Of a stretch of DNA of 64,000 bases, positions 10,314 through 21,381 are shown piece after piece. Position numbers and translations under genes: made by a program. The first letter of the stretch is position 1. Each line of letters starts with the position of its first letter. The DNA comes from Thalassia testudinum (Eukaryota > Streptophyta > Magnoliopsida > Alismatales > Hydrocharitaceae). Location: contig JAZHRO010000024.1 in NCBI GenBank assembly GCA_037157565.1, forward strand, positions 9,430,501-9,494,500. Direction: 5' to 3'. A model generated the notes under the pieces. That model did not search any database and was not told where the DNA came from. It saw only the letters and a list, made by a program, of their open reading frames with translations.

Positions 10314-13172
10314 GGCACTGGGCCAGTCGCTCAGGGGGTGGAGGGCACGCAATCGCCTGAGGTCGGTCGCTGGAGATGGAAAGAGGTTAAGATACCCAAA
10401 TCTCTCGTACATTCACACGAGAGATTGGGTTCACATCAGAGGTTGTGATTGGCCTTAAATGGAAGGGAATTCCTCAGAGAATCTCCCTTCCATTTCTGGG
10501 AGGGAATCTCTGAGGAATCAGAGAGTAATCTCTCTCTAAACCTCGCCGGAGCTTGGTTCTGCCCTAACAATGGCGGCAGGACCGGTTTGCAAAGGGGGCG
10601 AGGAACTTAGGGGGCTCTCTGCAAAGATATTCAAAAGATAGGGACCAAATTATGATTTGGGTGTACTAAATTGCAAAGTAGGCCAAGATGACCTCCCCTT
10701 AGGTCCAAATTTTGGTACAAACCTAATTTGGACGTAAGGAATCCAATGGTGAAGTTGTATTTTAGGTTTGACCTCATTTGACTGGATATTTTGCGTAAAA
10801 ACCCAAATTAGGTCAATTGAAGAGCTAGGACCCTAATCTAGGTCAAACTGGGTTCCAAAGGCCAAATTGAGTGTTCTAAACCCTAGAGGATGTTTTTCCA
10901 TGATTTTTAGAGGGTTTACTTGATTTTTATCCTGACCGGAACCTTATTAATTTAAGCGGGTCTGTTTTAGGGTTACCAAGTGTCATTTAATTCCTCGATT
11001 GCACATAAACCCATTTCTGATTGACTCAACCCACTTTTTATCTCATTTAGACCTTTTGACCTGTGTTTTGCCTCAGAGAAATACCGTTTATGTACTGCAA
11101 TGGTAAATTTGCAGTTTTAACCTTTAATTCATGTTTTCTTCTCAGAGCACTTGTTCCTTCAATTAAGCCTTCTTCTAGGTTATGTAGAAACTTTTATCTT
11201 CTTTATTGGGTCAAAATGAGCTAGTTATGGCTCATGATGAGGCTCTCATCACCGCCCCTCTTTCTACGCCAACCCCTTTATGAGGACCGGCAGGCCCTGT
11301 CGATTCCTTCAAGCTCTTCTTTGACGAAAAAAAACCCCCCACTTCATCCCTTCCTCCTCCGTTAAAAGGCCTGAAGCTTCCGGCGACTTCCTCCTCTTCC
11401 TCCTCGTCGCTCTGCTGCCCTACCTGCAGTAGGGTTTGCCTTACCCTCTTGTCTGCACTAGGCTGTACCCGCCGGCACCCTCTGCCTGCTTCCTCGTCGC
11501 CGCACTCCTCCTCCAGGGCCCCTTCTTCTCCAACTCCAGCAGATACGAGCCAGTTGCCACGCCCTCCCCCTTCATCAAATACTTAAGTAAATAGGTTCCT
11601 TGCTATTTCCCTCGCATTTCCCCTCTTTTAAACTACCCTGACGACCACCCGACCACCACTGTCCAGACCATCCTCTCCACCTCCAATCACCCCCTTCGGC
11701 GAGACCATCTCACAACCACAGACACCCCCGCTCCTCGCCGACCACTGCACAAGCTCCCTCACACTCCACTCTATCGATTCCCCATCTCCATTCGCTGCCA
11801 AATGTCACCCGACCACCCCCCGAACAAACCCACCTCTCCGGCCACAGTCCGACCTAGGGCACCTCCACACGCACCCTCGCGCCTCGCCGCCACCCGCACT
11901 GCCTTCGCCGCACTCTGGCGAAGCTCCCTGCGTATTCTAACTGGGCCGAGAGGCCGTATTCCTGCTTTCAGGTCGGAGCCCCTTCGCCGCCATTACTGAG
12001 CTGCTGCAGCTCCTTCACCTGCAGCTGCAGGCACTCTCCAGCCCAGGTGCACACCCCAGGTCACGCGGGTTGCCTCTGCGAAGACGCCCAGGTCTGCAGC
12101 TGAGGCGAAGACCCCGCAAGCTGCTGTAATTGCCTGTGGCTTCCTTAGCTGCAGGCGCTAATTTGGGAGGTGGGACTTTAGTCCTACCTCGGAAGTGTGT
12201 GGCCAAGCACCCTCACTTAAATTGGAAAAGTGTCTAAGGCTATTCGCCTTCGAACACAGGGGTCAGGTCCCTCTCCCATACGCTGCGCACCACGCGCTCG
12301 CTCGCCCTCGCCCGCGCTCACGCCCCGCGGGTCTGGATAGGATCCGATTACCCAAATCGCGCACTCCTTGCCCACCACCGCACGCCGGTGGGCCTGGTCT
12401 CGGGCGCGATACCCGCACTCGATTACCCGGCTCTGGGAGAGCGGTCCTAAGAGAGAAATCTGAGAAAGAGAGAGGCACGGGGAAGGGTAGGGGTAGGTTT
12501 CGCTCTAACTCTTATGTGAGCGTGCAGGAACAGAAGGAGAAGAAGGAAGGAAGGAAAGAAGAAGGAAGGTGGCCGAAGCCTTAGCCTCTCAGGGCAGCTG
12601 AAGAAGAAGAAGAGGAAGGCTGAAACAAAAGAAGCAAAGGAGAGAAATAGAAGAAGAGAAGGAAGGCACTGTAGCAAACCTACAGTTAAGTCGTTTGACA
12701 CTGCACCAGACGACGGTTGGGCAGCGGCCAGAAAGAAGAGAAAAGAAGAGGAGCTGTAAAGCAAGCAAAGAAAGAAGGAAGCAAAGAAGAAAAAGAAAAG
12801 GGAAGAAGAAGAAGATTACCACAGTCGTAGAAGAAGAAAAGAAAAGAAAGAAGAAGAGAGGAAGACTCTGCAAGAAGCGAAGGAGATCAGCTGAAAGAAG
12901 GAGAAGGATAGAAAGAAAAGGAGGAGAGAAGAAGAAGAAGCCAAGAGACACTCTAGCTCCCTCTCTCTCTATTTTTCTCTCGTATTTTTGTAACCTAATT
13001 AAGAACTCTTATATTTCTAGAATTCTAATTGCTCCATCAGTTCGACCTCGGGAAAATTTGTTCCGAGTAAAAAAAAAAAAAGTGTAGTGATTTAGTAGCT
13101 GTCTTATTACATAATATAACGACTATAATTTAAAGTATAATAAACGTAAACAACCTAGCAGGTCACTATTCT

Positions 13173-13190
13173 TGGCGCCGTTGCCGGGGA
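13173..13190 (+). other. Primer-binding site, tRNA-Asp
   Basis: TGGCGCCGTTGCCGGGGA is the exact complement of the last 18 bases of plant tRNA-Asp(GTC) including CCA, as I recall that tRNA. It sits four bases after the LTR end. Athila-type elements use this tRNA. Confidence 0.93.
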
Positions 13191-14233
13191 GCAACGGCTA
13201 TTCTAGAAGTCATAAATTCTCTATTAAGTTTCTAATAATCTCCTCTCTTATTGTGCGCAGGTACAGGAAAATCAAGAAGCAGCCACACAAACAACCACTC
13301 CAAGGACAGGTAACTTCTATCCTCTTGCTATTAACCCCTAAATTCTAAAGAGGAAGAAAAAGAAAAGAATAAGCAATATAGGTATAACCTATCCTTCATA
13401 CCTAGTAACAGCTGCACGATTCCAAACCACTATTCCTGCACACACTATTAAGGGTATTTAAGGGCTAACACCTTCTTGCCTGAGCCCTAATTACCCAACA
13501 AAGAGCTAACTGGACCAAAGAGAGCCAACAAAAGACTCAACATTAGGGTTTTTAGAGATACACTCCTTAATCAAGAATTGAGAAATCCCAAAAGAAGTGT
13601 GCCTAAGCCATTGTTTGAAAATACCTATTCAGAAAAACCCTAAGCAATTGGCTCTCTAAAAACACTTGAACCCTGAAAGACAAGACCTAATAAGTTCTCA
13701 AAGGAATCAATAGGTGAAGTTGACCCTTTGGGACAACCAACCTTCAACTTAGGTCACTCTTCGCACTCAAAAAGATAAAAGTTCAAGTGAAAACTTAAGC
13801 ACCCTGATCTTAAACTAAAATTGGTAGACTTAAGAGGTCAAGATTCCCATTCTGGTCTACCTGGAATCTCAGTGACAAGATAGGTCGGGTGGGGGAAACC
13901 CTGTAACCCATGGGGATGCTCTACCGTGTAGGGGTCTTCACGGGACTCACCCTCTGTGGCTGCCCAGGTAATTCTCAGGTGGTCGATCTTTTGATCAAGG
14001 GGTCCATCTGCCCCGAACCTCTATAGTCACCCAACATTTTGGGTGTCTCGATTGGGTCCAGCACCTGCTAAACTCATCTCTTCCAATAGTGTATGTTTGA
14101 TAGGAGGTCCTTGAAACCTCCTTTAGAACTTCACTCTCATCGAGGTCGAGCCTCAGTACCCTTGTTTGAGAAAACAACACCTTACATCGACCTCTCCTCC
14201 AACTCCGAACCCAACTCACCTTCTTCTTCCACA
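13191..14233 (+). other. Untranslated leader of the Athila-like element
   Basis: About 1 kb of AT-rich, stop-filled sequence between the primer site and gag. The part from about 13860 (GGTCGGGTGGGGGAAACCC) to 14070 is clearly shared, in reverse, with 40740-40960 of the minus-strand element, so it is a family leader and may hold packaging or translation signals. No gene is seen. Confidence 0.75.
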
Positions 14234-16237
14234 ATGGCTCAGCCAGTTGAGGAAGAAAACAATCTGGAGCACCAGCTCCAGTGACTCAATGACCTCTTCC
14301 AGAACTTTGTGCACCCACCGCAGCGTCCTATGATGCGGGACCATTATAATCCTGCTGCGGTGGCTATTAAGCCTCGAGTCAGAATCCTGACTGGAGGACC
14401 TGATTCTGAATTAAAGCCCAATATGATTCATGCCATACCTAAATTTCATGGGCTTAATTCTGAAGACCCCTTCCAGCACATCAAACAACTAAAGCATCTG
14501 GCCTAGACCTTTGGGTCAGATGCACAAAATCGGGACATTCTCCTCATGAAGATGTTCTCATTCTCCCTTATGGACAAGGCCGCTCATTGGTATCAAACAC
14601 AGACCCGGCCGATCAACAATTGAGAAGAACTTCAGTCCGAGTTCTTAAAGAAGTTCTTTCCCGTTGGTCGGACCAATGCTTTGCGCCATCAGATTACCCA
14701 CTTCACTCAGCAAACCGGAGAACCTCTCCATGAGGCATGGGATCGCTTTCAGGATCTCATGAGAAAGTGCCCCCAACACGGAGTTCCTAAATGGGAACAA
14801 GTCCAGTCTTTTTACCAGGGACTCCGTGAGGATATCAAGCTTTTCGTCAATGCAACTTGCAGAGGGAAAATCATGGGTCAACATGAGGACATCGTGTGGG
14901 AGATTCTTGAAAACATGTGCGAGAACTCCATCAATAATGACTCCATGGGACTATTCGATAGGACGAATACCCACGCATCGACGAACCTTAGGGGAGCACG
15001 AGAGACGCAGGTCCTGTCCGCATCAGTCAACCTGGAACTGATGGCCAGTCGATTGGACAAGGTCTCCATCATTGAGAAGAAGGTGGACAAGCTGACTCAG
15101 CACTTGCAACGAGCCACCTCTACACATAGCTTCTTTGCACAGCCCCCTTCCACACGAGAGACTATGCAAAACATTCTCCACCGACCTTCTCCTAAGATGG
15201 ATCCATATCCACCCCCATCTGATTCTCAGATCGGAGGGTCATCCGATCCTTTCTATACCAGCCCGGGGAATTCCATTCCCCCATTCTCTGGTTCTTTGGA
15301 GGTTCCTCAGACCTGCGAGGACCTAAACGCCATCCAGAATGATCCATTCTCCAACACCTACAACCCTGGATGGCGCAACCTTCCCAACTTTCAGTGGGCG
15401 GGAAATTCCCAAACTTAGAGACCACCCTTTGAGCCCCGTCCACAACCATTTCGTCCTTACCAGCCGCCTCAGCCTCGGCCCAACCCTCCTTATCCATCAG
15501 GGCCAAACCAGGACCAAATGTCCCTCATCCTTCAGACTCTGGCTAACATTCAAAGAATGAATACGGCTATTCAGAAACAACACAAGGACGAACTTACAGA
15601 GGTTCGAAATCAACTGGCCCAATTGGCAAATTCTCGCCAACCAGGAACACTTCCTTCCCAACCTCTTCCTAACCCGAATAACGTGCCAACCCAGCGGTGC
15701 GTTATGAACCCAAACCAGGGCCAAGCACACATGATTTATCAGGCCCCCTCTGTTCCTTCACCCGACGGTATGGAGGCTTCCACTTCCTATGAGGGCTATC
15801 AGCAGCAACCCATCTTATCCAACCCTAACCAAAACCAGGCAGAACTAAATTCTATAACAACCCATAGTGGTAAGGAAACCCAAGATCCACCCTATCCAAA
15901 CCACTCCAAGCCTGGTAGTGATCCCAACCCTAGGACAATAATCTAGGACGCTCCTATCCCTATCCCAGATCAAAAACCTGGACCTATCCTAGAAGAACCA
16001 ACCAAGGTTCCGTTTCCCAAGGCCTTGACCAAGGGAAAGAAGACAACCAAGCTCGTGGCTCCTGAGGAGGACCTGGTCAAGCTCTTTGAGCAGGTCCAAC
16101 TAAACATCCCCTTGATGGATGCAATTCGCCACATACCGGCTTATGCACGATTCTTAAAGAATGTGTGTACACCTCAGTGTAAGCCGCGAACCAAGAGTGG
16201 GAGTCCAATTGTACTGTCAAAGCAAGCCGCTCTGTAA
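14234..16237 (+). pseudogene. gag, Athila-like (decayed)
   Basis: Gag forms the virus-like particle that packages element RNA. The frame starts at ATGGCTCAGCCA and stays in one register to 16237. It contains the Athila-type N-terminal block (PNMIHAIPKFHG, then EDPFQHIK), the retrotransposon gag core (MDKAAHWY, FLKKFFPVGRTN, EAWDRFQDLMRKCP, FYQGL), the SNTYNPGWRN motif and a late glutamine-rich stretch with LNSITTHSGKE. In-frame stops occur at 14282, 14504, 14621, 15416, 15944 and 16235. I could not find the CCHC zinc knuckle. Confidence 0.9.
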
Positions 16238-16281
16238 TCCTAAGCAGACTCCCACCCAAGGCTAAAGATCCTGGTACTCCC

Positions 16282-17178
16282 TTGATTTCCTACAAAAAAG
16301 GTGATACCCAATTTGATAGAGCATTGCTAGACTTGGGTGCTTCCATAAATATGATACCCACATCCTTACTTAACCACCTAGAAGAATCTAAGCTAAAACC
16401 AACTGAGGTGACATTACAATTGGCAGATCAATCTATAAAGTCACCTAAAGGGATTCTCGAGGATGTTATCGCAAGAGTGCGGGATTTCTATTTCCCAGTA
16501 GACTTTATAGTCTTGGACATAGACGCCCCTGAAAACCTTAGGGATACACCGATCATTCTAGGGAGACCTTTCTTGGCTACTGCTAAAGCCAACATCAGCT
16601 GTGAGGAGGGCCAAATAGAGCTCAAATTTGGAAATCAGACCCTAAAAATTGATATATTTAAGGCCCAACAAGGAATCAATTGCGGTGTCATCGAACAGAT
16701 TTGCGATATCAGGGCTTTGGTTGATGAAACGCATTTTGAGAATGACCTGATTATACCTCATCAACCACAGAAAGATCTTGAACCGCAATTAGAGGAGTCA
16801 AATCCAGATTTAGACAGACCCATAACTCCTACCCTTGAACCTCACATCTACCCGGAACCACCCGCTGCTGCTGATAATCCTATCCTTGAACTGAAACCCC
16901 TTCCCGATCATTTGAAATACATCTTTTTGGGTTCTAATAAGACCCTTCCTGTGATTATAAATTCCAAGCTTACTCCCAAACAAGAATCCCGTCTGATTAC
17001 TGTTCTCCAGCAACATCGCAGAGCCATTGAATGGACTCTCGCTGATTTGACTGGAATAAGTCCCTCTTATTGCACACATCATATTTATTCAGAAGAGGGT
17101 GCACGACCTTCCCGTGAAATGCAGAGATGTTTAAACCCCAGTCTGCAAGAGGTCGTGAAAAAGGAGATCATCAAGTGA
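16282..17178 (+). pseudogene. pol: aspartic protease and start of RT
   Basis: A 298-codon frame, shifted relative to gag. The protease active site is DLGASIN at about residues 17-23, in the variant usual for Athila, followed by LQLADQSIKSPKG and the ILGRPFLAT flap/C-terminal motif. Downstream it enters the RT lead-in (ALEW-like AIEWTLADLTGISPSYCTHH). It ends in a TGA at 17176 just before the RT palm. The protease would cut Gag-Pol during particle maturation. Confidence 0.9.
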
Positions 17179-18440
17179 TTAGATGCAGGGATCATCTACC
17201 CGATCTCCGACAGTCGTTGGGTGAGCCCCATTCAGGTTGTGCCTAAAAAGCAGGGCTCACCACCATTACGACTGAAACCAGAGAAGTCATACCTACCCGA
17301 TTAGCCAACTCGTGGAGAGTCTGCATAGATTACCAACGACTCAATTCCTCCACAAAGAAGGATCATTTCCCACTACCTTTCATTGACCAGATTCTCGAGA
17401 AATTAGCGGGAAATCGATTCTTCTGCTTTCTTGACGGGTACTCCGGTTATAACCAGGTAGCTATTCATCCTGAGGATCAAGAGAAGACCACGTTCACCTG
17501 CCCCTTCAGAACGTATGCATTCCGAAGGATGCCGTTCAGTCTCTGCAATGCACCCGCAACTTTTCAGCGGTGCATGCTTGCCATATTCTCTGATATGGTA
17601 GGTGATTATCTGGAAGTCTTCATGGATGACTTTTCAATTTTCGGGGCATCATTTGATGATTGCCTCCAGCACTTGGTTCACATTCTCAGGCGCTGCATCG
17701 ACGTTAATTTGGTTCTTTCCTGGGAAAAGAGCCATTTTATGGTGCCTGAAGGGATTGTCCTAGGACATCTGATTTCTAAGAAGGGCATCCAAGTGGATCG
17801 AGCCAAGGTTGATCTAATCTCTCGCCTTCCTATGCCTAGCTCGATCAGGGACATCCGTTCTTTTCTGGGGCACGTCGGTTTTTACCGTCGTTTCATTCCT
17901 GATTTCTCGAAAATCATGCACCCCCTGACGACTCTTCTCTCTAAGGATGTACCCTTTGAAATCTCCAAGGAATGCACTCAAGCCTTTGAGAATCTTCGTG
18001 ACCAAGTCACCCAGGCCCCGATCCTACAATCCCCTGATTGGTCTCAACCCTTTGAGATCATGTGCGATGCGTGTGATTTCGCTATAGGAGTGATTCTGGG
18101 GCAGAAAGTTGACGGGAAACCCATGGTCATCTACTACGCTAGCAAGACACTTGACGAGGCTCAGCGTAACTATACAGTTACGGAGAGAGAGCTGCTTGCA
18201 GTAGTATTTGTCCTTGAAAATTTTCGATCTTATCTCCTAGGTTCCCACGTCATCATCTACTCGGATCACACAACTGTAAGGCATCTCCTTGCCAAGAAGG
18301 ACGCGAAGCCCCGACTAATCCGATGGATCTTGCTGTTACAAGAATTTGATCTCGAAATTCGCGACAAGGCGGGAAGACAAAATGTGGTAGCTGACCATTT
18401 GTCCCGCCTTCCTTCTGAGATTATCAACCCTTCCGGACCC
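17179..18440 (+). pseudogene. pol: reverse transcriptase and RNase H
   Basis: RT copies element RNA into DNA; RNase H removes the RNA strand. After VVPKK a frameshift near 17250-17262 is needed to reach WRVCIDYQRLN, then DHFPLPFIDQILEKLAG, FLDGYSGYNQ, FRRMPFSLCNAPATFQRCM and the catalytic FMDDFSIFG. A thumb/connection region (LGHVGFYRRFIPDFSKI) leads to RNase H: FEIMCDACDFAIG, YYASKTLDEAQRNYTVTERE, and IIYSDHTTVRHLL. These motifs carry the acidic residues expected. From 17529 to about 18960 the frame is open. Confidence 0.93.
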
Positions 18441-19806
18441 ATCACGGAGCATTTCCCTGATGAGCACCTGCTGACTATTGGTACTAGACTTCCTTGGTTT
18501 GCTGATATAGTAAACTACTTGGCATCTCATCAAATCCCGTCTGATTGGCCGAAGGCCAAGAAAGACAAATTACGCTCTGATGCCAAGTATTACATTTGGG
18601 AAGATCCGTACCTCTTCCGCATAGGTGCTGACCAAATCATCCGGAGATGTATCCCGGAAGGTGAAGTCAATGACATTCTTTCCTTCTACCATGACCAGGC
18701 ATGCGGTGGCCATTTCTCTGGACACGAAACCGCATCGAAAATCCTCCAGTGTGGCTTTTATTGGCCCGCTCTGTTCAAGGACGCATACAGTCACTGCAAG
18801 GCATGCATTCATTGCCAAACATTGGGCAACATGAGCCATCGCAACATGATGCCTTTGCAGCCGATTCTCGTATGCGAAATCTTTGATGTTTGGGGGATTG
18901 ATTTTATGGGCCCCTTTCCTGTTTCGGATGATTTCGAATACATTCTGCTAGCTGTGGACACGTGTCCAAATGGATCGAAGCCATACCAACCCGAAGCTGT
19001 GATCACAAAATCGTTCTCAAATTCATTCATCACAATATCTTCTCACGGTTCGGGATTCCTCGTGCTACCATCTCAGACGGGGGGACCCATTTCACGAATG
19101 CTCAGTTCAGGTCACTGATGACCAAATACGGGGTGTCTCACTGAATCTCTACTCCTTATCACCCCCAGACTAATGGTCTAGCTGAGCTATCAAATCGGGA
19201 GATCAAGAAAATCCTGTAGGTCACTGTTCGGCCTGACAGGAAAGACTGGTCATCCCGACTTCCGGAAGCCTTGTGGTCCTATAGGACCACCCACAAAACC
19301 CAATTAGGACCACCCACAAAACCCAATTAGGCATGTCTCCCTTTCGACTGGTGTACGGGAAAGCATGTCACCTTCCCGTTGAACTGGAGCACAAAGCCTA
19401 TTGGGCAGTACGGAATTGTAATCTAGATCTTTCTAAGGCTTGAACCCACAGAAAGTTTCAAATCAGCAAGATTGATGAACTACGTCTTGATGCGTACGAG
19501 AACTCATGAATCTACAAGGAGCAGGTTAAAGCCTTCCATGACAAGAACATCTCTAGAAAGATCTTTCATCCTGGTCAGAAGGTTCTACTCTTCGATGCCC
19601 GACTCAAACTTTTCCCTGGGAAGCTGCGATCCAAGTGGGTCGGACCATACTTGGTCCAATAGGTTTTTGGAAATGGAGCCGTCGAGATCAATCCACTCAG
19701 CCATGATTCCGAACCTTTCATCGTGAACGGCCAAAGACTCAAACCGTTCATTGATGTAACCTCTACTGATTTGGCTGAATCATCATTTATCCTCCATTTT
19801 CCCTGA
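18441..19806 (+). pseudogene. pol: integrase (decayed)
   Basis: Integrase inserts the cDNA into the genome. The HHCC zinc domain is visible (HDQACGGHFSGHETASK...HCKACIHC), then the DDE core: first Asp in GIDFMGPF, second in ISDGGTHF, Glu in LAELSNREIKK. A one-base frameshift near 18960 separates the first two acidic residues. Stops at about 19141 and 19216 and a 23-bp tandem duplication at 19283-19328 break it further. The C-terminal part ([14 protein letters not shown], then INGQRLKPF-like text) runs to a TGA at 19804. Confidence 0.9.
19283..19328 (+). repeat. 23-bp tandem duplication inside integrase
   Basis: The 23-bp unit beginning AGGACCACCCACAAAACCC is present twice in direct succession. 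Since 23 is not a multiple of three it shifts the reading frame after the [11 protein letters not shown] motif. Confidence 0.95.
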
Positions 19807-20612
19807 GCTTGTTACCCCCAGCCGATGGCGTAAAACTCAGCGCTCAACGGGAGGCAGCCCGTCATTTTCTTTGAAAACCTAAAGCCCTTTCTAACACCTT
19901 TGTGCACTTAAGGTTCACCCTTTAGGACAGCCGACTCCACTTCAGGTGCTTGCATCTGAGATTAGAAATCGTCCACAACAGTCACCTTGACCCATTCACT
20001 CATCAAAACATCTGTCTTAAGGAATGAACTAAATAAAAACCCCCTAAGTTACAATGAGGACATTGCAAATCTTAGGCAGGGGGGTATGAAAGTGCAAAAA
20101 CTTGTAAGAAAAGGTTTTAAACAAAAAAATTCACATATCCCAAAAACACCATAAAAATTAAAAAAAAATTGAAAACAAAAGAATAATAAAATGAAAGGAG
20201 GAAAGAAAATTTTGAGAACTCTACAAAGGAGGAGGAGAAAGGAACAAAATGGAAAGAAGGAGCACAAAATGAAAAAAAGTAATAGTCGTTAGTAAGAAAT
20301 TAAGGAATTAACTTAAGTTCTAGACCTCATTCAGGAAAAGAAATGGAAAGTGCATAGTAAGATTGGAAAGAACGCGAACTTTAGGCATTCTTGGATAGAC
20401 TCTTAGTACCCATTAAGATCTAGACACTCCTCAAGAGGTTGAGGAAAATGAAAGGCTTAAGTATTAGGCCCAAGACTTAGGGAGTATTTGGCCTCGTTAA
20501 CTAACTTTTGGTTTACGGGACTCAGTAACCTAAGCACCCTAACCTCACACACAGCCTGGTTCAGTAAGCGTAAAAATCAAAATCATGCAGAAGCGTCGCA
20601 AAAATTCTGAAA

Positions 20613-20942
20613 ATGACACCTAGAGTAGGAGCGGCCGATCAGCACAAGTTGATTTGGACGAGTTCCCAGCGCGGAGAGGTGGAAAATTCCCCTCAAAGAT
20701 GCATAACAAAATATCATCTCAGTGCTTGTCTCTTAGGATATTTACATATCCTACCGGGGGCATGTAAGCACTCTGCTGGTTCAGATTCCATGGATGGCAT
20801 TATCACGAAATGTCAATTGTCAGGGTCTGAATTCGGCCACGGAACACCATGGATGGGATTATCTCGAAATCTCAATAGCCAGGGTTCTGGAGGTTACCAT
20901 GGGTGGTGCTATCTCGAAGCATCGACTGCCAGGAACCCTTGA
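20613..20942 (+). CDS. Small conserved frame downstream of pol, unknown product
   Basis: I do not recognise this 109-residue product. The same frame is open at 37948-37661 (minus) in the other LTR A element. Most of about 90 aligned residues are the same, both have LLGYL-IL-PGACKHSAGSD and stop at the same place, and a length difference between them is exactly one codon. The last 60 residues show three loose repeats (GIITKCQLSGS, GLSRNLNSQGS, CYLEASTARN), matching a 60-65-bp imperfect DNA repeat with CCATGG(A/G)TGG at about 20790, 20849 and 20898. The start is uncertain. It could be a true extra protein or a conserved RNA structure that happens to be open. Confidence 0.4.
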   Translation: MTPRVGAADQHKLIWTSSQRGEVENSPQRCITKYHLSACLLGYLHILPGACKHSAGSDSMDGIITKCQLSGSEFGHGTPWMGLSRNLNSQGSGGYHGWCYLEASTARNP

Positions 20943-21368
20943 GAATTGATGATGGGGACAAGGAATCTGATACAGACCGTGTTGAAAAGCCAATCCTAAG
21001 CTAGAATTAAAAAGAAAAAGAGAGAGAAAACTCTCCAAACAGATAAATCTTCTATCTCTCTTTCTTACAAAATGCACTGCGAACTGAGCCAGGGATAAAA
21101 TTATCTCAAGCACGGGTGCTTTAACCACAAAGTCCAATAAACCTTAGGTTAGTTCTTGTAGGCCTTAAAAACCTTTGTTAAGGACTGAGGCTGAGGCTAA
21201 ACAGATCTAGATCTTGGTTGGTACTAGAGTACCTTTTAGGCCTATGGTAGGCATTCTAACCTAATCTAGTTTGTAAAAGAAAAAGCACTTATCAGAAATC
21301 ATTAAGAACTTCATGGTCTAGAACAAGGGTTGAAACCTTAATATTTTGCTAAGGGACTAGCAAAAACT

Positions 21369-21381
21369 AGGCATGGGGGTA
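21369..21381 (+). other. Polypurine tract
   Basis: AGGCATGGGGGTA lies directly before the 3' LTR, where second-strand synthesis would be primed. The minus-strand element has the matching TACCCCTATGCC at 37226. Confidence 0.75.

Larger units (their letters stand above)
8575..11251 (-). mobile_element. Solo LTR A nested in the 5' LTR
   Basis: On the minus strand it reads TGATGAGAGCCTCATCATG...GTGATGAACA, 2677 bp, and matches the LTR at 34456-37225. The flanks are CC-CC on the left and CCGCC (11252-11256) on the right; the uninterrupted 3' LTR reads CAGCCCGCCCCT there, so the target was CCGCC with one base since lost. No internal region is present. This is a solo LTR of the same broad family as its host, in reverse. 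Confidence 0.88.
7672..13168 (+). repeat. 5' LTR of the Athila-like element, with a nested LTR
   Basis: It starts TGATGAGAACCTCATCA, a 7-base inverted repeat around AAC, exactly as the 3' LTR does, and ends GGTCACTA four bases before the primer site. Positions 8575-11251 are foreign; removing them restores colinearity with 21382-24201. Late landmarks are the GA-rich tract (12530-12960), TTCGACCTCGG and the A-tract. Confidence 0.9.
19807..21381 (+). other. 3' region of the Athila-like element, with a small frame
   Basis: Between pol and the polypurine tract there is about 1.6 kb. It has an A-rich stretch (20090-20280), the block TTACAATGAGGACATTGC at 20049 (shared in reverse with 38568 in the minus-strand element) and the small frame at 20613-20942. 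No env-like gene is evident. Confidence 0.75.

Noticed and set aside
12695..13087. Lysine/arginine-rich 130-codon frame (and the counterpart near 23750)
   Set aside because: Product of AAG/AGA-rich LTR sequence; reading frames differ between the two LTRs of the same element.
14234..19806. Intact gag-pol
   Set aside because: At least six in-frame stops in gag, frameshifts at about 16240, 17255 and 18960, and a 23-bp duplication in integrase.
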